This document shows positions 42,909-54,288 of a DNA stretch of 64,000 bases, piece after piece. The stretch comes from Plotosus lineatus (taxonomy: Eukaryota > Chordata > Actinopteri > Siluriformes > Plotosidae), in the NCBI GenBank assembly GCA_024760905.1, contig CM045734.1, positions 44,886,064 to 44,950,063 on the forward strand. Direction: 5' to 3'. Below the pieces are notes generated by a model. That model did not search any database and had not been told where the DNA came from. It worked only from the letters and a program-made list of their open reading frames with translations. The stretch's first letter is position 1. Every line of letters starts with the position of its first letter. The translations under genes were made by a program, and so were the position numbers.

Positions 42909-43697
42909 CAGTAAAACCTCCGCTGACGAACGCTTAAGCTCACGAACTTTTCGCCTCAAGAACATTAAATTTGCGAGCATATAGTCTCTGCTGACGAACT
43001 AGTTTTCGGCGGACGAATCAAACCACGCGGTCGAACAGCGCCACGGTGGCGGCCACGAGAAGCTGACGCACGCTCACGGCGTCACAGTTCGTCACCCCCT
43101 TTCTTTGAGTGCGGACGTGGTTTGTGTTTGATAGACATTTTGGACCATATTGAGTGTACTTTTGCTATTATGGGACCGAAAAAGACCCCACCACAGGCGG
43201 AGATCATTGAAAAACACGAACGAGGTGTGCGTTTGTGTGACTCAGCGTCCCAGTACCAGTACGCTAAGTCTACCATTGCTACCATCCTTAAGAACAAGGA
43301 AGCTATTAAGGGTGCGTGTGTGGCTAAGGGTGTTTACAAACAGTAGGCGTTTCCAAACACTCCTTCCAAACAGTAAGTCCCTCCCTCCCTCCTCCTCTCA
43401 CTCCATTCCATCAAGCCATCAACTACCATCACAAAGGTAAATAAAACCACTTTATTATACAGTACAGTTTATTTCTTTAATTACAATACAATAGCACATT
43501 TATTATACATAAAATAAGGTATATTTTTGTGTAGTTTTAAGGCTTATTTAGTAGAAAATTATGTTTTATGGGGACCTGGGAACGGATTATTCTCATTTTA
43601 ATGGTTTCTTATGAGAAATAAATGTTCGGAAGACGAACTTTTCGCCTTACACACACTTTCTGGGAACCAATTATGTTCGTGAGCTGAGGTATCACTG
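42909..43697 (+). mobile_element. Family D pogo/Tigger-like element
   Basis: CAGTAAAACCTCCGCTGACG and GTGAGCTGAGGTATCACTG with TA at both ends. Subterminal GAACTTTTCGCC occurs near both ends. It keeps the transposase start with the HTH but no catalytic domain. Confidence 0.87.
43170..43346 (+). pseudogene. Tigger-like transposase N-terminal HTH remnant
   Basis: 58 codons from MGPKKTPPQAEIIEKHERGV through CDSASQYQYAKSTIATILKN to GVYKQ. It has the charged lead and helix-turn-helix order (RGVxxCDxAxxY ... STIxTILKNKEAIK) usual for Tigger-type DNA-binding domains. A TAG follows at 43344; nothing of the second HTH or DDE domain remains. The longer frame from 43122 adds 16 residues that are probably not used. 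Confidence 0.7.
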
Positions 43698-43699
43698 TA

Positions 43700-44286
43700 T
43701 AAGTATAGATGCTAGAGCTAATCCAAGTATTTCCATGAAAGGTAAGTTTTCAGTTGTTGTTTAAGACACCATAGTATTTTTCATCACCAGGTTCCTTGCT
43801 AGTATCTGATAAAAGTTGTTTGTAAGTGTACATCAGACATCTACACACATCTGTTTTCATTAATTGAAAAGCTTGTGCACAGAACTTTCCCATATATCTA
43901 AGTGTGTATATACAGTCGATGAACAATATACACAGTATATACAAAATTAAATTTGCTGACACCAGTTAGCCATGGTCAAAATAACATAAAGAATGGCTTT
44001 GCTCACAGACATTCATGTATATCATCTTGAGACATGCCAGTGTTTCAGTTTGGACAACATTCAAGTCTGGAGGGGAGAAAAAAAACTGGGTGTTTCTCAT
44101 TTGTGGATTTTAAAAGCTCGAGGCTCTGGGTCAAACACAAACCTCCTCTTGGCAGACATTGTGAAGAAAACTCTAGTCAAGTGACAGCATTATATAAAAA
44201 CCTACTCCATCAACTAACATGGATATTCTATAGTCATACACACCAGTTATGGATATTGGATATGTACATACACTGAAGAATTATTC

Positions 44287-44288
<2 letters not shown>
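43700..44288. other. Unassigned stretch, possibly old repeat
   Basis: AAGTTTTCAGTTGTTGTTTAAG near 43743 resembles an old dispersed fish repeat, possibly the continuation of 42733-42860 across the family D insertion. The rest is unremarkable. Confidence 0.3.
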
Positions 44289-44333
<45 letters not shown>

Positions 44334-44334
<1 letters not shown>

Positions 44335-44648
44335 GGGTGCTGGATCACTGATCCTAAGGTTGGGGGTTTGAGTACCACTCTAAACAAGGTTGTCACTGCC
44401 CCCCCCCCCCCCCCCACCTCCAAGTGTAGCTAACTTGGTTATCAAAGGCCGGCCGTGTCTCTCACTATCTATGGTGAGAGGTGTAAAAGAACCATTGCTG
44501 ACTTTTGTCAAGAGTAGCTGCAAAGCCGTCAGTGTGGCCTGGCGAGCTGTCCAGGGTGTCCTCTGCTATCGCCCGGAGTTGGCTGGGATGGGCGCCAACC
44601 TCCCAGTGACCCTAATTAGGATGAAGCAGTTACAGGAGATGAACTGAA

Positions 44649-44652
<4 letters not shown>
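44334..44652 (+). mobile_element. SINE-H, RL type, inside (AAT)n
   Basis: 5'-truncated: begins AGGGTGCTGGATCACTGATCC. A 17-bp C run follows GGTTGTCACTG. GCCGTCAGTGTGGCCTGG shows a small deletion over the junction, then CGAGCTGTCCAGGGTGTCC and CCCTAATTAGGATGAAGC. (AAT)n stands on both sides (44289-44333, 44653-44686), suggesting insertion into the array with (AAT)n as target duplication. Confidence 0.88.
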
Positions 44653-44685
<33 letters not shown>

Positions 44686-44805
44686 TGTGCAAAATAAGAT
44701 TTTAGTCTCTGTAGGACAAGTTAAACAAGTGTGCTATAGCTCCACAATGGCCTCCAAGTTTTTAGTGCAAAAGGTCATAGTTTGGAAAAAGATAACAAGT
44801 TTATC

Positions 44806-44976
44806 ACACACAGGTGCCTTGCTCAAGGGCACTTCAGCCATTTATGTGGAGGAAGTGAGGGTGCTGCTTATTCCCCCACTGCCACACATTTTTCCTGCTG
44901 ATTCAGGAATTGAACCAGCAACCTTTGGGTCCCAATGCTGCTCCTCTAACCATTAGGCTATGGCTACACCCAACTT
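44806..44976 (-). mobile_element. SINE of the second tRNA-headed type
   Basis: Minus strand: TAGCCTAATGGTTAGAGG, AAGGTTGCTGGTTCAATTCC and GTGCCCTTGAGCAAGGCACC, the same blocks as 36299-36655 but better kept in the head. Confidence 0.75.
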
Positions 44977-45184
44977 TTTTTTATTTTTATTTCATTTATT
45001 TTTTTGCTTAATCACTCAGACCAAATCCATTGATAAATATTACTTACACAACTTTTCTCAATATTTAATCATTGATATCATGTACCTCACACACCCCAAT
45101 TTCTTATAAAATTCGTTCCTAAGATTTGAATGAAGTAAAATGTACAAATGACTCACTAACAAAACAACATTCTATATGTGTTAC

Positions 45185-45280
45185 AGTGGCATATTAAGTT
45201 AGCACGTCCACTGCACAGCAAGAAGAATATGAGCTCGAGCCCTGTGCAAGGCAAGGGCAGTTCTGTGTGAAATTTACTAT
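45185..45280 (+). mobile_element. SINE-L head fragment
   Basis: GGCATATTAAGTTAGCACG, CACAGCAAGAAGAATATGAG and GGGCAGTTCTGTGTGAAATT; many substitutions. Confidence 0.55.
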
Positions 45281-45760
45281 TTATTTAATTACGTCTTAAA
45301 GCAAGGTGATCTCACCAAGATGGCCCCACTTCAGAATTGAAACGGTAAGATGGTCACACTTCAGAATTGAAACAGTAATGTCCAATCTAGTTTTGGAACC
45401 CCCATTTTTTCCAGGTTCATTTAAATATAAGCAATGCCTGAAAATGACCAGATGCACACAATATATAAGAATTATAAAACAAGAAAACAACAAGGTGATC
45501 TGCTTCGAATCAGGTCATGGCAGCACATTCTTCGCATTTAAACCCCATCAAGTTGGTTTGACATGAAATGGACAGAAGGGTGAAGAAAAAGCAATCAACA
45601 AGCACGACATATTTGTCTGAACGGTGTTGGGAAGGAATTCCAGAATGATGTTTAAAATTCATCATCGAAAGAATGTCGTAAATGTATTCAGCAGTAATAT
45701 CTGTAAAAGGCCCATAATTTGAGTCAAAAATTAAGAGTTCATTGTGTTAAACAGCACAAT
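45281..45760. other. Unassigned stretch with a short tandem duplication
   Basis: CACTTCAGAATTGAAAC appears twice (45327 and 45357) with GATGG in front of each; a local 30-bp tandem duplication. Otherwise nothing recognised. Confidence 0.35.
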
Positions 45761-45762
45761 TA

Positions 45763-46672
45763 CAGACACTCCCCAACTTACGTTTTAGTTCGGTTCCGGA
45801 TGGCCGAACGTAAGGTAAAAAAAAAAAAAACTATGTTACTGTATGTTCCAGTGACGTATGATGTTAATACTGTACTATACATCCATAAATACCATTACTG
45901 TATCTCATAAAACACCCCTAAATCAATTATTATAAACATAACATTGTAAAATAACATCAACATTAATTTCAAATAAATTAAATTCAAGCAAAATAATTTA
46001 AAATAGATAAATTTTAATCAAATTGACCCATCAAATATCAAATACAGTATCAAATATAACCTTTAACATTCTCTCTGATGCAATCTTTCTGCTTGTAAAT
46101 GGTTCTGATGGTCGACGAAGGGTCACTTTACATGAAGCTTAAAATAGCCAATCAACGCTTACAATATGTGAGACGCTCCACCGAAAGTAGTAGCTCACTT
46201 GCTTGTGCTTGAGACAAAGCGCGGGTTATCCAGACTTCCGGTCTTTCAAGTGACCAAGGGCGCCATTGAATACTCATTTAGTACTCAGCCTGCACTGATG
46301 TGAATCACCAGCAGAGCGGAGAGTTCTCTTTCTTTTCTGGATTCGGGTTTGCATTTTCTCTTTGCTTAACTGATTATGCATGGTAGATTGCACCGATCCA
46401 AGCAGATAGTTATTTCAGTATTGGGAAAATCGGAAATTCCGGCAGATGCCGGAAAACTTGCACCCATGCTAGTAGGCTTACGCTTCTGACCAACAATATT
46501 TGCTTAGGCTTACAAAAGTCCATAATTGGCCTTGTTTTGCGGCATTTTCCTTAACTTGTTCCCTATTTTCTTTAATTTCCTTTATATTTTTATTTTTTGA
46601 TGAATATTTTTGAAAAACCCACGATGCACTGAAGCCGCAGAAACTGAAGCATGAAGTAGTGAGGGATCACTG
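45763..46672. mobile_element. Hybrid MITE: family B left part, family A right part
   Basis: Starts CAGACACTCCCCAACTTACG after TA and follows family B up to TTGCTTAGGCTTACAAAAGTC (46500-46520). There it switches to CATAATTGGCCTTGTTTTGC and ends GTGAGGGATCACTG before TA, which is family A. The two termini are therefore not inverted repeats of each other. See findings. Confidence 0.85.
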
Positions 46673-46674
46673 TA

Positions 46675-47713
46675 TTAAACTTCATAATTTTTAATAAAAA
46701 ATAAAAACATGGGGAGTTCTAAAACTTTTGCCCGGTGGTGTATTCCAAATGAAGTGTAACCCAAGCCTTGAGTTATTGTGTACACTGACACGTTCATATT
46801 GAACAATTTCAACAGATTAAATATTATAGGAAGGGATTCTGCATGGGAAAACAGCAATGTTTGCGCTGTCTCAGTTGGGATTACTGTGTACACTAAATAG
46901 ATTTATGTTAGGATTGAGAGGGATTTGAGACATGATACTGATATAAGTGTATAAACTGCTATCAAACAGCTCATACACAAACACAGGATTTAGGAGCAGC
47001 TGTCAGGGCTTTTCATTCTCGTGACCATGTTTGAGTTTCTTTAATCTCACGCTGTTACCGCTTGTATTGACATGATTACTTCCTCGACGTTGCCGCTCAA
47101 TGAATTATCTTGCATGGTTGCAAAATAAGCAAATGATGTCATGAAGTCAGATGTGTAATGTAAATTGATATACAGTCCAGAATCCCTCATCTCCTTGGTG
47201 TAATATTCGTATTCATAACTTGAGGTGGTGTTTTCAAATAACCACACAAGGTTAGTAATGGCACCATCCCATGTTCATCTACACTGTTGGGAAGAGTGTT
47301 GAGTTTTTACTCAGCTGGACAGCAAAATTGAACGAACGCTGACTCAACGTGAGCTTGAGGCTATGTTTGGACACCAGTGGGTGAGAGATGAAAAGAGGAA
47401 CTGAGCAGTGACCCACTGTGAAGGTGTGAGAACAAAAGGGAATCTCTCAGCAAGCTACCTTTGATCCTGACCAAACTTTAGGAAGCTGCTTACAGTTTGA
47501 ACAATCAATTTCTCCACTTTTCTCATGCTTACTTCTTATGGTTCCTCCACAGGATCCCATTTTTCTTCACTAAACTAACGAGAATTGTTTTACTAGGCTC
47601 TATATTGAGTTAAACGATGGTCGTGAATGATAGCACGTGCACTAAGCACACTTCGCATTAGGGCGTGTACATGGAGGCGCTGGATGTTTCCGAAGTTGTC
47701 TATATTCCGTTTT
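46675..47713. other. Unassigned stretch
   Basis: No repeat recognised. The minus frame at 47047-47247 is unusually acidic and Tyr-rich (TSSYEYEYYTKEMRDS), but I see no domain or convincing splice sites. CCTTTGATCC near 47458 fits a TCF/LEF-type site. Confidence 0.3.
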
Positions 47714-47723
47714 AAACAGTTTG

Positions 47724-48090
47724 GTTTTGATGGGGTCAGTGGTAGCCTGGTAGTAAAAGGTGCTGGATCACTGATCCTAAAGTTGGGGGTTTGAGTCCCA
47801 CTCTCAACAAGGTTGTCACTATTCCCCCAGTGCCGCCAACTGGGTTATCAATGGCTGGCCATGTCCCTCACTGTCTATGGTGAGAGGTTCATGTAAAAGA
47901 ACCATTGCTGACTTTTGACAAGAGGAGCTGCATAGCCGTCAGCATGTTTCCGCCCATTGCTAAAGGGTTGTGTCAGGAAGGGCATCCGACGTAAAAACTG
48001 ATGCCAAATCAAACATGCCAATCTTAGATTGGCTATAGCGACCCCTGAGAAAATAATAAAGGGAACAGCCGAAAGGAAAAGAGGAAGAAG
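47724..48090 (+). mobile_element. SINE-H, R type, with target duplication
   Basis: AAACAGTTTG at 47714-47723 and 48091-48100. Head TAGCCTGGTAG, body to GTCAGCATGTTTCCGCCC, LINE-derived part GTGTCAGGAAGGGCATCCG, and tail TAGCGACCCCTGAG...GGGAACAGCCGAAAGGAAAAG. No linker. Confidence 0.92.
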
Positions 48091-48099
48091 AAACAGTTT

Positions 48100-48940
48100 G
48101 TGTTGGGGGGAACTGGGTTAAGGTCATATAGAACGCGATTGGGTTTTGGTTTTTTTTTTTTCCGAAGTAAAGAGTTTTATCAAAGAATTTTATCTGATGC
48201 TAGTGGTCATATAAGTATTTTGGAAATATCACTACAAAATACTTGAGGCAAATGGACACATGCCAAAGTAAACGAGAAATAAGAAAACCAAGAGGAGGAG
48301 AAAGGAAGAAAACAGGTGTTTAAAGCGTTTGGTTTATATCAAAGGACTAAAGAGGTGAATGTACCCTGTGTCACCTTTGACCTCCCCTTTGCCTCTGTGT
48401 TTGGTTTAGAACACTGGGACAGAAAGGGGTTAAAACAGAGCTGAAAAGGGTTCCTCAAACTTTTAAAGCATGAGTAAGGATATTGGCAATTGTGTCAAGA
48501 GTGCATTGTTGTGGTCCTGGAATGACTTTGTTTAAACTGAAACATTTGAGCATATAATATTGTTTATTCGGCTTGAACATCAGCTAAGTAAGTCAGCATA
48601 CCACATTATGTGTGGAAATGAAAAGCAGCTGTTTCAAAAAAAAGTCCAGCTAGGTATATTTCCAAAACATTGTAAATTATCCAAATGCATGTTCAGACGA
48701 GGGTAACACCCTGAACCTGAGTCATAAAATAGGATTAACAACAGCAGTAACCATGACTTGCTCTACATGTCAATTTGACAAGTTGGCAGAAACACGAGAT
48801 TCTGTCTTAATGTACTGACACTTGAGAAGAAGGGGCAACATCTCCTCAAGTGTCAGTAAAATTCATAAGGCACCAAATACCTCAAGCTATCTTTGGCTAA
48901 ACCATCCATTGTCCTCCTGAAAATTACTCCAGTACAAAAT
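48100..48940. other. Unassigned stretch with a DR1-like site
   Basis: TCACCTTTGACCT at 48371-48383 is, reversed, AGGTCA-A-AGGTGA, a direct repeat with 1-bp spacing of the type bound by HNF4/RXR-PPAR receptors. A single motif of this size can occur by chance. No repeat family or exon recognised. Confidence 0.25.
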
Positions 48941-49129
48941 ACTGGGATCCTTCGCTACTTTGCACTTCAATTCATGCGGCTTCAGTGCATCGCGTTTTTT
49001 TTTTTTTTTTTTTTTACAAATATTCATCGAATTAAAAAATAATGAAATTAAGGAAGAATAGGGGAAAGTTATGGAAAATGCCACAAAATCAAGGACACTT
49101 ATGCAAAAAAAAAAATCCCAGACAAACAT

Positions 49130-49386
49130 TCATTCATTCATTTTCTGTAACCGCTTCATCCTAATTAGGGTCGCGGAGAGGCTGGTGCCCATCCCAGCCA
49201 ACTCAGGGCGAGGGCAGAGTACACCCTGGACAGCTCACCAGGCGATCGCAGAGCGGAAACACGCTGACGGCTTTGCAGCCTACTCTTGTCGAAAGTCAGC
49301 AATGGTTCTTTTACATGCCTCACACCATAGACAGTGAGAGACATGGCCCACCTTTAATAATCCAGTTAGCTGCACTGGGGGCCCAA
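49130..49386 (-). mobile_element. SINE-H, RL type, 5'-truncated
   Basis: Minus strand: starts inside the body (CCAGTGCAGCTAACTGGATT), passes GCCGTCAGCGTGTTTCCG, then CTCTGCGATCGCCTGGTGAG and GCGACCCTAATTAGGATGAA with an (ATGA)n end. The head is missing, as in 5' truncation. Confidence 0.9.
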
Positions 49387-49531
49387 ACAAACAAAAACAA
49401 AAAATAACCCAAAATCTCCAATCAAAACTACTTACATTGTTGCATCTGTGTGTGCACGCACATCTGCGCGAGTGCGTGCGCGCGCACATGTATGTATGTG
49501 TGTCGTCTTTTTCTCATGCAATACCGTCTGT

Positions 49532-50212
49532 CTTCTTCTTCTTCTTTTCCTTTCGGCTGTTCCCTTCAGGGGTCGCCACAGCCTCCATCTCTCCATATCC
49601 TCTGCATTTTCTACTCTTACTCCAACGACCTTCATGTCCGCCTTCACCACATCCATAAATCTTCTCTTTGGTCTTCCTCTGGGCCTTTTGCCTGGTAGTT
49701 CCAACCTCAGCATCCTACGACCAATATACTCACTATCCCTCCTCTGTACATGTCCAAATCATCTCAATCCAGCCTCTCTGACTTTGTCTCCAAAACATCT
49801 TACGTGGGCTGTCCCTCTGATATACTCATTTCTGATCCTATCCATCCTCGTTACTCCCAAAGAGAACTTCAACATTTTCATCTCTGCTACCTCCAACTCT
49901 GCCTCCTGTCTTTTCCCCAGGGACACTAAACCATACAACATCGCTGGCCTCATCACCGTCTTCTACACTTTTCCCTTCGTTCTTGCCGATACTCTCCTAT
50001 CACACATCACACCGGACACTTTTCTCCAACCATTCCAACCTGCCTGCACACGCTTCTTCACCTCTTTTCCACACTCTCCATTGCTCTGGATTGTTGAGCC
50101 TAAGTACTTAAAATCCTCCACCTTCCTTATCTCTGCTCCCTGTAACCTCACCGTTCCTGTTGGGTCCTTGTCGTTCACACACATGTATTCTGTCTTACTG
50201 ATACTAATACAA
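49532..50212 (-). mobile_element. 5'-truncated RTE-like LINE fragment, TSD 13 bp
   Basis: Matches about 28035-28713 of the full element. Perfect duplication CAATACCGTCTGT at 49519-49531 and 50213-50225, lying in the family A host. C-terminal coding is split by at least one deletion (near 49928, in the GLETVAL region). Confidence 0.94.
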
Positions 50213-50769
50213 CAATACCGTCTGTATATGTGTGTATTTATATTTTATTTACATCTTATCTTATTTTTAAATGTTTAATTGTTCTTATGAGCATTTATAG
50301 CATTGAATATGTATTTATTAATATTAAATACACATATACATGTACGTATATCAGTCAGGGGGTGTTGGGGGGGGGTGATCCTACTTCGCAGATTTCGATG
50401 GTCATGTGGGGATCTCGGACCCAATTAACCTCAGAAAGTGAGGGATCCCTGTAATTAACAATTATTCTCAAAAGGTGAGGTGGATATCGCTGAATATTCT
50501 GTTCAATTCAATTCAATGACAGATTCTTCAATTCAGTGATTTTCCCCAAACCTGGATCACGTAATTTTTTTTGATAGATTGAGAAATAGTTTGTCGTTGC
50601 CTATAAAATGCAACGGAATATCTTTTAGCAGTTTCATTTTAAGATAGCACAAATGAACAGTTTGTTTTTTTCTACACGGGAACATAAAAATTTGTGGTTG
50701 TTTGTTTGTTTAATTTTTAAATTTTATTACTTTAATTATTTTTACATAATTTAAATATGAAAAAGCAGG

Positions 50770-51175
50770 TGAGCTCTGCACAGCCGCACAGTAGTTAGCA
50801 TTCATGATTCACATGAAAAAAGGCCTGGCTTCAAACCCTGTACCTGGCGGGGGTGTTTTTGTGCTGAGTTTTATGTTCTCTCTATGTGTTTGTGCAAGCT
50901 GGTCGTCACTGTTGTTGTAAATAAGAAAATGATTCATTTTTTTGTCCAGATCTGATAAATTTGGTTTTCCAAATACATAAAAATATAGAATTATTTGGTC
51001 CAAATCGAAAAATTATTCAATCTATAAATTATTCCGTGGGCCATTTTAATGGGTTTCTACCAGGAGCTCTGGTTTCCTCCCACAGTCCAAAGACATCAGG
51101 CCCTAGATGTGACTGTGAGTGTGAATGGTTACATGTCTGTAAATATTCTATCCCCTACCATCCAGTTTAAGAAAT
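50770..51175 (+). mobile_element. SINE-L interrupted by about 130 bp of other DNA
   Basis: Head GCACAGCCGCACAGTAGTTAGC up to about 50900, then again from TACCAGGAGCTCTGGTTTCC (51058) to TATCCCCTACCATCC. The segment between (near 50905-51055, CAAATCGAAAAATTATTC) is foreign or a rearrangement. Confidence 0.65.
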
Positions 51176-51312
51176 TTCAAAAATAAATAAATAAAAAAAA
51201 TGAAAAGAATCCAAAAACTTTGAGTAAAATATAATTATAAAGAAACTGCAATGTTTTCTAATCTCATAAACACATATTTTATTCACAGAAGAATATATAA
51301 AACATATATATT

Positions 51313-51632
51313 ACTGGATCACTGATCCAAAGGTTGGGGGTTCAAGTCCCACTCACCACAAGGTTGTCAACGCCCCCCGCCAGTGCTGCTAACTGGCTTA
51401 CCAAAGGCCGGCCGTGTCTCTCACTGTCTAGGGTGAGAGGTTCATGTAAAAGAACCATTGCTGACTTTCAACAAGAGTAGCTGCATAGCCGTCAGCATGT
51501 TTCTGCCCTGCACTGGCCTGGTGAGCTGTCCAGGGTGCAGTCTGCTCTCGCTCAGAGTCGGCTGGGATGGGCACCAGCCTCCCCGTTACCCTAATTATGA
51601 TTAAGTGGTTACAGAAAATGAATGGATGAACA
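51313..51632 (+). mobile_element. SINE-H, RL type, 5'-truncated
   Basis: Begins TACTGGATCACTGATCC, retains GGTTCAAGTCCC, GCCGTCAGCATGTTTCTG followed by CCCTGCACTGGCCTGG, and ends CCTAATTATGATTAAGTGG, GAAAATGAATGGATGAA. Confidence 0.92.
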
Positions 51633-52016
51633 AATGGTAAAAGTGAGACATGTTACTGTTTCATGAAAAGAATAGCTTATTTATAATTTGATGGTAGCAC
51701 CAAAGTATGCAACATAAGATTGGTAAAAAAAAAAAGTAAGTAATACTACACAGAAAAAATAGATGAACATGTTCATCTAATCGGATTAACTGAAAACAAG
51801 TCAGTAACAAGATTGGGTGTAAAAAGACAATCGGGGCAGTGGTTCACCATGTTAGATCTTCCTCTGCTGACCCTGAAGACACCTAAAACTCTTAACATAT
51901 TCTCAGCTGAAACGTCACCTCATCAACAATTTCACACCTTTTATTGTTTACATGAACTAACCGCCATACATGTCTCATTTTCACTATAGAAATAATACAT
52001 TTTTTTTATTATTACT
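51633..52016. other. Unassigned stretch
   Basis: No family recognised. Confidence 0.3.
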
Positions 52017-52026
52017 ATAATGTCAG

Positions 52027-52293
52027 ACAAAGTCAGAGAGGCTAGATTGAGATGGTTTGGACATGTACAGAGGAGGGATAGTGAATATATTGGTAGAAGG
52101 ATGCTGAGGTTGGAACTAACAGGCAGAAGGCCTAGAGGAAGACCAAAGAGACGATTCATGGATGTGGTGAAGGAGGACATGAAGGTCGTTGGTGTAAGAG
52201 AAGAAGCTGCAAAGGATAGGGTGAGATGGAGGCAGATGATTCGCTGTGGCGACCCCTGAAGGGAAAAACTGAAAGGAAAAGAAGAAGAAGAAG
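52027..52293 (+). mobile_element. 5'-truncated RTE-like LINE fragment
   Basis: Matches 28446-28713. Flanks ATAATGTCAG (52017-52026) and ATAATCTCAG (52294-52303) form a 10-bp duplication with one mismatch. The C-terminal frame is open to RCGDP and stop. Confidence 0.9.
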
Positions 52294-52303
52294 ATAATCT
52301 CAG

Positions 52304-53914
52304 AGCCATGTTGTAAAAAAGAAAAAGCACTCAACAGTCAGAATCAAGCACTCAACAGTACTGTGTTATTAAAAAAAATAATAAGTGTGTGAGCAATTAA
52401 GCGTGTTATAAGCAGACCCTTACCAACTCTTGATTATTACTTGAGAAAGAATAATATTGGTATTTTCCAGCCACATTCTAACCTAAGACAAATTTTTGGC
52501 TTTCACTGGGGGAATAACAATGGCAAGTTCTATTTTTTGCCAACAATTTCCATGGGCTTGCCATCCACTACCCAGAACACTGTACAACACACAACCAAAG
52601 ACAGCTGAACATTGTGGTTTTCCCATAGAAACACAAGTGAACACGCCATAACAAAATGATTCACAGACTTTGTAATCGCTGCACTGGTTGTATATTACAT
52701 TCTAATTAGTTTATAAGGCTGGTGCTACATTCCATGGCCGCTGGAGGCTTGGAAATGATTCTGAAATCAGTTACGAGAAACTAACCTCAAAATTAGTCAA
52801 GACTTCAATGTCAGATTCTGTGCTTTACACTCCAAACGGGATCTGTCAAGACTTGGAGGTTTGGATTGTTGTAAATGTTGAATATGAATTCAATAAGATA
52901 TGTAAAGCGGTTTCCATTGAAAGTAAACATAACGTCGTGTTGTGTTGCATATTGATAAAAAGGTAATGGTGTGTTGATGCTGTACTTCCTAAGAGGTAAC
53001 ACAATAGCAAAGTTGTTCTTACCACAGATATTCCATCGACCGTTAGTCAGAGACGGAGAGAGCTTTGCCAAACGGGCTTAATCAAAACCTTGCTGTGTCT
53101 GCGCACTTACGCTTTTTCAGTCAATAACCTCAGGTTTTGCTGAATGGCGTCATTCCTCCTCTGGGGAAATTGACTTTGTTGGTCCCTAGCTAATAAAATG
53201 AGTCTGGTATAAGGCTGGATAAGTGTACCATAGATGAAAGTATGAAGTGTATTGTAATATGTATTTTTAGGTCAATGCATGCGGCTATTAAACAATTCTC
53301 CAAAAAATAATTTCAATGTACAGTAATGACGTTACATGCTGTTTATAATTTACAAACAAAATTCATGGAGTGACGTTTAAAAAGCAGAATTATTTGTCGA
53401 CTGAAAGGACAAAGGTAATAAAAAGCATTAGTGGTCATTTCTTGTATGCACATTACTAATTTAAAATTCTTAAACCTTTTCTCGTTGATTTAAAACACCA
53501 GGATTCTACAGTATTCAATGCATTATTCAGTGCTATAATTAATTTACGCTTTTGGGTCTGATAGTTACACAGCCTCAACTACACCAGTCAATTTACTAAT
53601 TGGGCTCAGCTAGATATGTCTGCAGGCCTGTTTTTTAATCCCACTCAAGCGGTTATTATGTTTGTTTGAACCTGCCTGCAAATTTTTCTAACAAATTCAG
53701 TGGGTTTAATTTCCACAAATGTAAACAAACTACTGCACTAATCTAAACCAGGCAGCTGCTCTGAATGTTGTGAATGCATAGCAGAGTGCTGCATGTTCAT
53801 GTGTTGACTTCTCACACCTCCTGCTTGTGGAACTGTTTTGCTGAATCTCATAGGATCCCAGTCTCAATACACAACTTTAGTCTCAACCAGATGCCTTGTG
53901 AACATTTCTGGCAA
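52304..53914. other. Unassigned stretch, repeat-poor
   Basis: The longest part of the window without an identifiable element. No exon found; the minus frame at 52811-53071 matches nothing known. If a regulatory region exists, this is a natural place to look. Confidence 0.3.
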
Positions 53915-53928
53915 AACATTTGAAACAA

Positions 53929-54274
53929 GGCAGTTGTGATCTAGTGGTATAAGGCGCTGGATCGCTGATCGAAAGGTTGGAGGTTCGAGTCCCACTCTCC
54001 ACAAGGTTGTTATCCCCCCCCCCCCCCCCCCCCCCTCCAGTGCAGCTAACTGGGTTATCAAAGGCCGGCCCATGTCTCTCATTGTCGATGGTGTGAGGCA
54101 TGTAAAAGAAGTATTGCTGACTTTTCGACAAGAGTAAGCGTGTTTCCACCCTGCGATGGCCTGGCAAGCTGTCCAAGGTGTACTCTACCCTCGCCCGGAG
54201 TTGGCTGGGATGAGTGCCAGCCTCCCCATGACCCAAATTAGGATTAAGCAGTTACAGAAAATGAACTGATGATG
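53929..54274 (+). mobile_element. SINE-H, RL type, with perfect 14-bp duplication
   Basis: AACATTTGAAACAA at 53915-53928 and 54275-54288. Head TGATCTAGTGG, GGTTCGAGTCCC, a C run of about 22 at 54014-54035, AGCGTGTTTCCACCCTGCGATGG, GACCCAAATTAGGATTAAGC and ACAGAAAATGA. Confidence 0.95.
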
Positions 54275-54288
54275 AACATTTGAAACAA

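Larger units (their letters stand above)
48942..50451 (+). mobile_element. Family A MITE with two nested insertions
   Basis: CTGGGATCCTTCGCTACTT after TA, ending AAAGTGAGGGATCCCTG before TA. A SINE-H RL copy (49130-49386) and a LINE fragment (49532-50212) interrupt it; removing both would leave about 570 bp with family A order. Confidence 0.87.

Noticed and set aside
47047..47247. Possible exon encoding TSSYEYEYYTKEMRDSGLY on the minus strand
   Set aside because: No family resemblance and no convincing splice acceptor or donor; one short frame is not enough.
49448..50278. Plus-strand frame of 276 codons
   Set aside because: Antisense to the inverted LINE fragment at 49532-50212 and extends into the family A host.
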